This document shows positions 6,486-13,040 of a stretch of DNA of 14,910 nt, piece by piece; the first letter of the stretch is position 1, and every line of letters begins with the position of its first letter. Source of the DNA: Gammaproteobacteria bacterium. GTDB lineage: Bacteria; Pseudomonadota; Gammaproteobacteria; HK1. The stretch lies in NCBI GenBank assembly GCA_020444775.1, contig JAGRHX010000326.1, positions 1-14,910 of the forward strand, given 5' to 3'. The notes under the pieces are model-generated. The model searched no databases, was not told where the DNA came from, and worked only from the letters and a program-made list of their open reading frames with translations. The position numbers were made by a program, and so were the translations under genes.

Positions 6486-8153
6486 TCAAATATCCGGCGC
6501 CCATTGCGCGCACCCGCTGATCGCCTCGTAGGCGGCGCCGGCACGGAACAGGGTCGCCTCCGAGTACGGTCGCCCGACCAGCTGCAGACCGACCGGAAGA
6601 CCGTTGGCGCAGAAGCCACCGGGCACGCTGAGCGCCGGCAGTCCGAGGAAGTTGAGCGGCCGGGTCAAGCGGGTGGTCGCGGCCAGCAGCTGCTCGAAAC
6701 CCTGCTGATCCTCGACATCGGTGGCGGCGATGGTCGGCAGCGCGAACGGAAAGACCGGACAATGCAGCACGTCGCAAGCACCGAACACCTTCTCGACGAA
6801 GCCCTGGATGACCCGCGGTCTGGCCTGGACCACCGCCAGATAGTCCGCTGCCGGGATACCCAGGTTCATCATGTATCGAGCCCGAACCTGTGGCCCGTAG
6901 TCATGAGGTCGATCACGCAGCCAGGCCCGATGCAGGGCCAGCGCCTCGGTGCCGGAGATGGCGGTGCCAAGGCCGCCGATGGTCTCGGCGAAGGGCAGCT
7001 CTACCTCGACCAGGGTCGCGCCGGCCGCTTGCAGACGCTGTAGCGACGCCGCCACCACCTTCGATACGCAGTCGTCCAGGTCGTCGCAGAAGTAGTTGCC
7101 GGGTACGCCGATACGCAACCCCTCCAGATCGGCGTCAATGGTCATCGACTCGTAGTCCGGCACCGGCATGCGGCTCGACGTGGGGTCGTTCGGATCGTGT
7201 CCCGCTATCAGTTGAAACAGCCGCGCGCAGTCGCGCGTGGTGCGTGTCAATGGACCGATGTTGTCCATTGAGAACGATAGCCCCATGCAGCCGTAGCGGC
7301 TGACCCGGGTCTGGGTGCCCTTCATGCCGAACAGTCCACAGGCGGCCGCCGGCAGGCGCACCGATCCACCGGTGTCGGAGCCGAGGGCGCCATGGACCAG
7401 CCGCGCCGCCACCGCGCTGCCCGACCCGCTGGACGAGCCACCGGTGATGAAATCGGTGTTCCAGGGGTTGCGACAGGCGCCATAGTGCGCGTTGTGGCCG
7501 GTCGGCCCGCTGGCGAATTCGGCCATGTTCAGCCCGCCCAGATGCAGGGCGCCGGCCGTACGCAGTCGTTCGAGCACCGTGGCGCTGCGGTCGGGGCGGA
7601 AGTCGGCACGGATCTTCGAGCCACAGGTCGTGACCACCCCCTCGCGATAGAACATGTCCTTGTGGGCGAGTGGCACGCCGTGCAGTGGTCCCAGCGGTTC
7701 GCCCGCGCTGCGCCGCCGATCGGCCTCGCGGGCCTGCTCCAGCGCGCCGTCGGGGTCGAAGGAGATGAAGCAGTTCAGACTCGGCTGCAGGCGTTCGATG
7801 CGCTCGATGCAGGCTTGGGTCGCCTCTTCACTCGAACAGTCACCGACGGCGATGCGCTGCGCCAGCTCGACCAACGACATCGAGCTCAGTTCACCAGACT
7901 CGGCTGTAACCACGACCGGCTGCGCGCGACAGTCAGCAACCGCCACCTCGGGTTCCGGTCCGGCCAGATCCCGGAGCACGCAGTCCAGGTTCGCAGGCTC
8001 GGTATCGAACAATGAATCCGCCGCGACCACCGACAGCACACGACGCACCGCGCCGGCGACCGCCAACAGCCGCGCGCGCTCTGCTTCGCTCGGCTGCACA
8101 CCTTGGGTGAAGGCCACATAACGGGCCATGCATTCCGCGTCGAGCTCACTCAT
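6486..8153 (-). CDS. Amidase signature family enzyme (AtzE/GatA-like) with N-terminal helical domain
   Basis: Amidase-signature enzymes hydrolyse carboxamide bonds with a Ser-cisSer-Lys triad. In this 555-residue product the triad is visible as Lys165 (VPLAHKD), Ser240 (GGSSSGSGSA) and Ser264 (DTGGSVRLPA). Family core sequence starts at about residue 90. Residues 1-68 form an extra, probably helical domain ending DTEPANLDCVL, reminiscent of the small GatC/AtzG subunits that partner GatA and AtzE. A fusion is inferred from pattern only. I chose ATG 8153, with GGAGG 11 nt upstream. The frame runs on to 8852, but that part is antisense to the J-domain gene. The amidase is first in the run amidase-LLM-VOC-DadA. 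It is more likely a catabolic amide hydrolase than a tRNA amidotransferase, since no gatB or gatC is adjacent. Confidence 0.88.
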   Translation of the reverse strand: MSELDAECMARYVAFTQGVQPSEAERARLLAVAGAVRRVLSVVAADSLFDTEPANLDCVLRDLAGPEPEVAVADCRAQPVVVTAESGELSSMSLVELAQRIAVGDCSSEEATQACIERIERLQPSLNCFISFDPDGALEQAREADRRRSAGEPLGPLHGVPLAHKDMFYREGVVTTCGSKIRADFRPDRSATVLERLRTAGALHLGGLNMAEFASGPTGHNAHYGACRNPWNTDFITGGSSSGSGSAVAARLVHGALGSDTGGSVRLPAAACGLFGMKGTQTRVSRYGCMGLSFSMDNIGPLTRTTRDCARLFQLIAGHDPNDPTSSRMPVPDYESMTIDADLEGLRIGVPGNYFCDDLDDCVSKVVAASLQRLQAAGATLVEVELPFAETIGGLGTAISGTEALALHRAWLRDRPHDYGPQVRARYMMNLGIPAADYLAVVQARPRVIQGFVEKVFGACDVLHCPVFPFALPTIAATDVEDQQGFEQLLAATTRLTRPLNFLGLPALSVPGGFCANGLPVGLQLVGRPYSEATLFRAGAAYEAISGCAQWAPDI

Positions 8154-8194
8154 GTGCCTGCATTCCTCCGACGATTGGCGACGATGATACCGGT

Positions 8195-8236
8195 CCAACG
8201 CCCTCGACCGGGCGGCACCGCTGCCCCCAGCGTTGG
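8195..8236. promoter_or_regulatory. Nested inverted repeat in the amidase leader
   Basis: CCAACGC (8195-8201) and GCGTTGG (8230-8236) are perfect 7-bp arms. They enclose a second hairpin at 8210-8226 with GGGCGGC/GCTGCCC arms, complete on the plus strand with one G-U pair. The structure lies 42-83 nt upstream of the amidase start. It could be an operator pair or a leader RNA structure; its role is unknown. Confidence 0.35.
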
Positions 8237-8291
8237 CGTCCGCCAGGCAGCCCATGCACCGATGACGTTCGTGCTGCGTCTGACTGAGACC

Positions 8292-8303
8292 ACAAGATCT
8301 TGT
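8292..8303. promoter_or_regulatory. Perfect 12-bp palindrome ACAAGATCTTGT, candidate operator
   Basis: This perfect palindrome sits in the divergent region between the amidase operon and the J-domain gene. It is 34 bp upstream of the -35 element of the plus-strand promoter and about 140 bp upstream of the amidase start. Position and symmetry suit a dimeric repressor or activator site. The regulator is unidentified. Confidence 0.4.
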
Positions 8304-8336
8304 ACATCTGGCAACTGGCTGGCCCCACATGACGTG

Positions 8337-8365
8337 TTGAACAGGCCAGAGGCCGCGAGTATAGT
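8337..8365 (+). promoter_or_regulatory. Sigma-70-type promoter for the J-domain gene
   Basis: TTGAAC (8337-8342) and TATAGT (8360-8365) are separated by 17 bp. They match the -35 and -10 consensus at 4/6 and 5/6 positions. Transcription would start near 8372, leaving a leader of about 55 nt before the ATG at 8427. This is the best promoter match I found in the window. Confidence 0.6.
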
Positions 8366-8426
8366 CCCGGCCACGTGCCGGGTCCCTGCACGCGGCGAGA
8401 AGACCGCACCTTCGCGAAGCCGTTCG

Positions 8427-8774
8427 ATGAACCACTGGCTGGCACAGCTCGCGCGATTGCACCGAAGCCTGCTCCACCCGTGGCGGGCGCCGCTTGTCAC
8501 GTCGGCACCGCCCCCGCCCCCCACAACCACCCGCGATGCCACCGCGCCTCGCCGGCACGAGCGATCCCATCGCGAACGCCTGGAGCCGGTCCGACCATGG
8601 TGGGAGGTCCTCGAGTTCGAGGCCGGTCCGCCCCGTTCGCTGGCAATCGTAGAGGCGCGTTTCCGCCAGCTCGCCGCACGCATCCATCCCGATCGCGGCG
8701 GATCCAGCGAGCGCATGCAGCGCTTGTACAGGGCGCGCGCGCAGGCCCGAAGCCAGTACCCGCCCGGCCGCTGA
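8427..8774 (+). CDS. Small J-domain protein (DnaJ-like, HPD motif)
   Basis: J-domain proteins stimulate the ATPase of DnaK-type Hsp70 chaperones through an invariant His-Pro-Asp loop. This 115-residue product has a basic, Pro-rich N-terminal half with a five-proline run, then a compact C-terminal J-domain. That domain reads PWWEVLEF (helix I), ARFRQLAARIHPDRGG (helix II with HPD) and RMQRLYRARAQAR (helix III), ending 10 residues later. There is no Gly/Phe region, zinc finger or client-binding domain, so it is not a full DnaJ. ATG 8427 fits the promoter at 8337-8365 and has only a weak GAAG upstream; the open frame reaches 8103, antisense to the amidase. It diverges from the amidase gene and converges with the DHA2 exporter gene. 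Its DnaK partner and client are unknown. Confidence 0.7.
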   Translation: MNHWLAQLARLHRSLLHPWRAPLVTSAPPPPPTTTRDATAPRRHERSHRERLEPVRPWWEVLEFEAGPPRSLAIVEARFRQLAARIHPDRGGSSERMQRLYRARAQARSQYPPGR

Positions 8775-8797
8775 CGATGCTGCGTGCGACGACCGGC

Positions 8798-10393
8798 TCA
8801 CTCCCGACGCTTGATCCTGACGAACAGCAGGAAGGGCACCGCGGCCACACACACCATCGTATACATCAAGAACGCATTCTCATATCCGATCATGCTGGCC
8901 TGACGCAGGATCTCCCCGCTGATCGCCGCCAGCCCCGTGAGGCTCTCGGTGCTCCACAGCCCGGTCACCTGATTGAAGCCCAGGGCCTCGTTGAACGGGC
9001 TGACGTTCTCGGTCAGCTCGGCGTAGTTGATCTTGCCGGTACGCACGATCGCCATCACGCAGGCCGCGATGAAGATGCTGCTGCCCAGATTCCGCAATAG
9101 ATTGAAGATCGCCGAAGCGTCCGGCAGCAGCGCCGGCCGCAGGGTGGCGAAGGTCACCATCGACAGCGGCACCCACATCACCCCGCAGCCGATACCCTGC
9201 AGAACACCAACCATTCCGACCTCGAAAGGGTCGGTGCCGAACTCGAAGGCGGCCATTCGCCAGCCGCTGAAACCGACCGTGCCGAGGCCGAGCACCAGTC
9301 CGATACGCGGATCCAACCTGCCCATGCGGCCGGCGATGAAGAAACCGATCACCATCCCGGCACCCCGCATCGCCAGCAGCAGCCCGATTAGTGAATCAGG
9401 ATAGCCCTTGAGATGCTGTAGCATCGGCGGAAACAGCACCGTCGGGGTGATGTTGAGCATGCCGTAGACGAACACCAGCAGCAGACCGACGCTGAAGTTC
9501 CGATCCAGGAACAGCCGCGGACTGACGAAGGGTCGTTCAGTGGTGAAGGTGTGCACCAGGAACACATAGGCGCTCAGCGCCATGGCGCTGGCGAGCAGGA
9601 CGATCTCGGTGGACTCGAACCAGTCCAGACGCTCACCGCGGTCCATCAGCAGCTGCAGGCAGGTCACGCTCAGCGACAGCGAGATGAACCCGGTCCAGTC
9701 GAGCTTGACGCCCTCGCGCCGGCCGCCGTCCTTGATGAAGGCAAACACCAGCAGCAGCGCCAGCAGACAAAGTGGCAGGATGAGCAGGAAGATCCAGCGC
9801 CAGTTGTATTGCTCGGCGAGATAGCCGCCCAGGGCCGGTGCGATGGCCGGACCGATCACCACCGACATGCCGAACAGGCCCTGCGCCATGGCCCGCTTCT
9901 CCTGCGGATAGGTGGCGACGATGATCGCCTGCGCCATCGGCACCAGCGGCGCGCCAAAGGCACCCTGCGCGATGCGATAGACGAGCAGTGGCACCAGCGA
10001 ATTGGCGGTAGCGCACAGCAGCGAGGAGATGCTGAAGCCGATGATCGCCCCGATCATCAGGCGCCGCTGACCGACCCGGGCCACCATCCAGCCGGTCATC
10101 GGCGTGACCACCGCAGTCGCGACCACGTTCAAGGTGACCACCCAGGCCACCTGGTCCGGGGTTGCCGAAAGGGCCCCCTGCAGCTGTGGTAATGCGACGT
10201 TGACGATGGTCAGCGTCAGCGCATACAGCATCGTGCAGGTCGACACGGTCATCAGGATCAGGGCCCGTGACAGTGCAGTCCCGACCTGGGCTGGCTCCGC
10301 CCGGGCAGCCTCAAGCTCGCGGGCCGTGCCATCACCGGCCGTCGCGGCCGCAGTGGCTGGCGCGTCGCGGCCCTGGCCGCTCCGCGTCGTCAT
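8798..10393 (-). CDS. DHA2 family MFS exporter (EmrB/QacA-like, 14 TM)
   Basis: DHA2 transporters export drugs or metabolites by proton antiport, often through an EmrA-type adaptor and TolC-type channel. The 531-residue product has a hydrophilic N-terminus of about 42 residues, then a strongly hydrophobic series consistent with 14 TM helices. It has motif A (GWMVARVGQRR, about 101-111) and antiporter motif C (GPAIAPALGGYL, 181-192). Before NVALPQ, the usual TM1 LDxT motif reads LTLT, so the conserved Asp is Thr60. The start at ATG 10393 has no strong Shine-Dalgarno. It begins 54 nt after the gnd stop on the same strand and may be co-transcribed with gnd. No EmrA adaptor or outer-membrane gene is adjacent. 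The substrate is unknown. Confidence 0.87.
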   Translation of the reverse strand: MTTRSGQGRDAPATAAATAGDGTARELEAARAEPAQVGTALSRALILMTVSTCTMLYALTLTIVNVALPQLQGALSATPDQVAWVVTLNVVATAVVTPMTGWMVARVGQRRLMIGAIIGFSISSLLCATANSLVPLLVYRIAQGAFGAPLVPMAQAIIVATYPQEKRAMAQGLFGMSVVIGPAIAPALGGYLAEQYNWRWIFLLILPLCLLALLLVFAFIKDGGRREGVKLDWTGFISLSLSVTCLQLLMDRGERLDWFESTEIVLLASAMALSAYVFLVHTFTTERPFVSPRLFLDRNFSVGLLLVFVYGMLNITPTVLFPPMLQHLKGYPDSLIGLLLAMRGAGMVIGFFIAGRMGRLDPRIGLVLGLGTVGFSGWRMAAFEFGTDPFEVGMVGVLQGIGCGVMWVPLSMVTFATLRPALLPDASAIFNLLRNLGSSIFIAACVMAIVRTGKINYAELTENVSPFNEALGFNQVTGLWSTESLTGLAAISGEILRQASMIGYENAFLMYTMVCVAAVPFLLFVRIKRRE

Positions 10394-10447
10394 CGATTCG
10401 AAACTGTCAACCTGCGCTCCGGGCCGCTCGTTCAGGGACCATCATGC

Positions 10448-11893
10448 TCAGGTGTTGTAGGTGCTGGAGCTGACGTCGCCGCCCTCGCCAGTCCAGTTGG
10501 TGTGGAAATATTCGCCACGCGGCTTGTCCACACGCTCATAGGTGTGCGCGCCGAAATAGTCTCGCTGCGCCTGCAACAGGTTGGCCGGCAGGGTCGCGGA
10601 TCGGTAGCCATCGTAGAAGGCCAGCCCCGAGGACAGCGCTGGCACCGGCACCCCGGCCAGCGCCGCGGCGGCGACCACGCGCCGCCAGGGGCCCTCGCTA
10701 CGCTGCATGGCACTGGCAAAGAACGGCGCGGTCAGCAGGTTGGCGAGCCCTGGATCGCTCCGGTAGGCGTCGCGAATATGGTTGAGGAAGCGACTGCGGA
10801 TGATGCAGCCACCACGCCACAACATGGCGATGGCGCCGAAGTCCAGGCCCCAATCATGGTCGCGTGAGGCCTCGTCCAAGAGCATGAAGCCCTGCGCGTA
10901 GCTCGCGATCTTGGCACCGTACAGCGCGGCTTCCAGGTCGCTGAGAAATGCATCCCGCTCGCTGTGGATACGTCCGTCCGGTCCCGACAGCAGGCCCGCG
11001 GCGATCTCCCGCTGGGTCTTCAGCGCCGACAGACAGCGCGCGAACACGGCCTCGCCGATGATGGTCACCGGAATGCCAAGCTGCAGCGCGTCGATACCAG
11101 TCCACTTGCCGGTGCCCTTCTGCCCGGCGGTGTCCAGGATCCGGGTCACCAGCGGCTCACCGTCGTCGTCCTTGTAAGCGAGGATGTCAGCGGTGATCTC
11201 GATGAGGTAGCTGTCGAGCTCGCCCTGATTCCAGCGCGTGAAACAGGCGGCCATCTCGTCGTGGCTCATGCCCAGACCGCTGTGCATGAGCTGGTAGGCC
11301 TCGGCGATGAGCTGCATGTCGCCGTATTCGATACCGTTGTGGACCATCTTCACGTAGTGTCCGGCACCTCCACGCCCCAGCCAGGCGCAGCAGGGCTCAC
11401 CGTCCACCACCGCGGCGATGCTCGGCAGCATCTTCTCCAGATACGGCCAGGCGCTCGGATCGCCGCCGGGCATGATCGACGGGCCGTGACGCGCCCCCAG
11501 CTCACCGCCTGAGACACCACAACCGACGAAACGCAGCTTGCGCTCGGCCAGCCAGGCGGCGCGACGCTCGGTGTCGGTGTAGTTGCTGTTGCCCAGATCA
11601 ACGACGATGTCGCCTTCGTCCAGATGCGGCAGGAGCTGCTCGATCACGGCATCCACCGCGCTACCGGCACGGACCATGATCATCACCCGGCGTGGCCGTT
11701 CCAGGGCAGCCACCAGGGCCTCGATGTCATAGCACGGCACCACGGCGGCGTTCTTCGCGCCGCCCTCGGCGAACGCCCGGGTCACCGATTCGGAGCGGTT
11801 GAACACCGCCACCGTGAAACCGTGGTCGCACAGATTGAGGACCAGGTTCTGGCCCATCACCGCCAGCCCGATAAGCCCCACGTTCGCTTGCAT
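10448..11893 (-). CDS. gnd: 6-phosphogluconate dehydrogenase (decarboxylating)
   Basis: Gnd converts 6-phosphogluconate and NADP+ to ribulose 5-phosphate, CO2 and NADPH in the cytosolic pentose phosphate pathway. The 481-residue length fits the long dimeric form. The Rossmann motif GLAVMGQNL is at 8-16. The substrate loop GVSGGELGARHGPSIMPGG begins near 126. The catalytic residues are visible as Lys182, Asn186 and Glu189 in HYVKMVHNGIEYGD. The linker TAGQKGTGKWT and C-terminal FHTNW, which reaches the partner subunit's site in known structures, are also present. Two usually conserved positions differ: GGNS reads Leu100-Gly-Asn-Ser, and GGEEGA reads GGE-Leu132-GA. ATG 11893 has AGGAGG 6 nt upstream. 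The zwf and pgl genes are not nearby. The DHA2 gene follows by 54 nt. Confidence 0.95.
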   Translation of the reverse strand: MQANVGLIGLAVMGQNLVLNLCDHGFTVAVFNRSESVTRAFAEGGAKNAAVVPCYDIEALVAALERPRRVMIMVRAGSAVDAVIEQLLPHLDEGDIVVDLGNSNYTDTERRAAWLAERKLRFVGCGVSGGELGARHGPSIMPGGDPSAWPYLEKMLPSIAAVVDGEPCCAWLGRGGAGHYVKMVHNGIEYGDMQLIAEAYQLMHSGLGMSHDEMAACFTRWNQGELDSYLIEITADILAYKDDDGEPLVTRILDTAGQKGTGKWTGIDALQLGIPVTIIGEAVFARCLSALKTQREIAAGLLSGPDGRIHSERDAFLSDLEAALYGAKIASYAQGFMLLDEASRDHDWGLDFGAIAMLWRGGCIIRSRFLNHIRDAYRSDPGLANLLTAPFFASAMQRSEGPWRRVVAAAALAGVPVPALSSGLAFYDGYRSATLPANLLQAQRDYFGAHTYERVDKPRGEYFHTNWTGEGGDVSSSTYNT

Positions 11894-12088
11894 GTGCAGC
11901 CTCCTGCGGATGAGTTCAATGCGCGCCGCCTGCCACCGCGGGACCGCCAGGGCGCCGCCGCGGCAACAGCCTCACGAGGATGCGAGAGCATAGCGTTTTC
12001 TGCGACCATTGTGCGCCCGGCCGCTGCCTCCTGGACGCGCGCCAGATATCCACCCGACATTCACCCACCGTGTAAAGAGGTTCCCGTC
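11894..12088. promoter_or_regulatory. Divergent promoter region of gnd and the SDR gene
   Basis: These 195 bases separate the divergently transcribed gnd and SDR genes and must hold both promoters. On the minus strand TATGCT is a possible -10 with only a poor -35. Short symmetric words such as ATGCGAGAGCAT are present. I see no firm promoter or operator. Confidence 0.35.
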
Positions 12089-12853
12089 ATGGATCTGGGT
12101 CTTTCCGACAAGCGCGCCCTGGTCACCGGTGGCACTCGTGGCATCGGCCGCGCCATCGTCGAGCTACTGCTGAGCGAAGGCTGTAACGTCGCATTCTGCG
12201 CGCGCGACGCCGACCAGGTGCGGAGCACCGAGCAGATGCTGACCCGCGAAGACGGACCGCGTGTGCTGGGCCGTGCGGTGGACGTCACCGACGCTCCGGC
12301 GCTCACCACCTTCGTCGACAGTGCCGCCTCTGAGCTGGAGGGCCTGGACATCGTTGTCTGCAACGTCAGCGCGCTGGCGGGCGCGCCGGACGCGGCTGCC
12401 TGGCGGGCGGCGTTGGAGGTCGACGTGCTCGGCACATTGAACACGGTCGAGCCGGCGCTGCCGCATCTGCGCAAATCCAAGAGCCCGGCCATCGTTGCCA
12501 TCGCCTCGACCGCGGGTCTGGAGCTATGGGGCGGCGTGCGCGCCTACAACTCGATGAAGGCCGCGCTCATCAACTATATCTCCAGCCTGTCGAGCACGCT
12601 GGCCGGGGAAGGGATACGCGCCAACACCGTCTCGCCCGGAACCATCTTCTTCGAGGGCGGCGTCTGGGACAATCGACGCAAGGCAGACCCCGAGTTCTTC
12701 AACAATGCCCTGGCGCAGAACCCGATGGGCCGCATGGGCACGCCGCAAGAGGTCGCCAACGCGGTCGCCTTCCTGGCCAGCCCGGCGGCGAGCTTCATCA
12801 GCGGCACCAACCTGGTGGTGGACGGGGCCCTGACCCGGCGGGTGCAGTACTGA
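12089..12853 (+). CDS. Classical SDR family oxidoreductase
   Basis: Short-chain dehydrogenases/reductases interconvert alcohols and ketones with NAD(P)H. The 254-residue product has the cofactor motif TGGTRGIG (13-20). The active site is Ser140, Tyr153 and Lys157 (YNSMK), and NTVSPG (179-184) follows. The typical C-terminal SGTNLVVDGA is at 238-247. Arg17 in the glycine motif and Ala-Arg after the second strand favour NADP(H). Two positions are unusual: the NNAG stretch reads NVSALAG, and the Asn of the catalytic tetrad appears as Asp112. ATG 12089 has AAAGAGG 8 nt upstream; the frame is open back to 11624, antisense to gnd. It is followed after 187 nt by a co-directional MFS gene. The substrate is not recognisable, and similarity to FabG-type reductases is general. 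Confidence 0.9.
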   Translation: MDLGLSDKRALVTGGTRGIGRAIVELLLSEGCNVAFCARDADQVRSTEQMLTREDGPRVLGRAVDVTDAPALTTFVDSAASELEGLDIVVCNVSALAGAPDAAAWRAALEVDVLGTLNTVEPALPHLRKSKSPAIVAIASTAGLELWGGVRAYNSMKAALINYISSLSSTLAGEGIRANTVSPGTIFFEGGVWDNRRKADPEFFNNALAQNPMGRMGTPQEVANAVAFLASPAASFISGTNLVVDGALTRRVQY

Positions 12854-12870
12854 ACCGACCGCTGGCTGGC

Positions 12871-12886
12871 GGCCGCGCGGGCGGCC
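12871..12886. terminator. GC-rich hairpin after the SDR gene (weak terminator candidate)
   Basis: GGCCGC and GCGGCC form a perfect 6-bp stem with a 4-nt loop, 17 nt after the SDR stop. There is no T-run, so it may only slow or partly stop transcription before the downstream MFS gene. Confidence 0.25.
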
Positions 12887-13040
12887 TCCCGGTCACTGCC
12901 CCGGACCGGTCCACGGTCGGCCGGCACGCCTTCTCGGACCCGCACGGCGGCGCTCGGCGCGCCAGATGGTGTGCGCACGCGCCGTCTGGACCCGCAAGCC
13001 CGGTGGCCTTGCCTCGACCGCTCTGGAAACCGTGTCCGCA

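Noticed and set aside
8154..8852. Upstream extension of the amidase frame
   Set aside because: The frame is open, but this part overlaps the J-domain gene and its promoter. A Shine-Dalgarno and ATG at 8153 match the start of the helical N-terminal domain.
10405..10410. TTGACA on the minus strand before the DHA2 gene
   Set aside because: A perfect -35 word, but no -10 occurs at a proper spacing and the implied start would fall inside the coding sequence.
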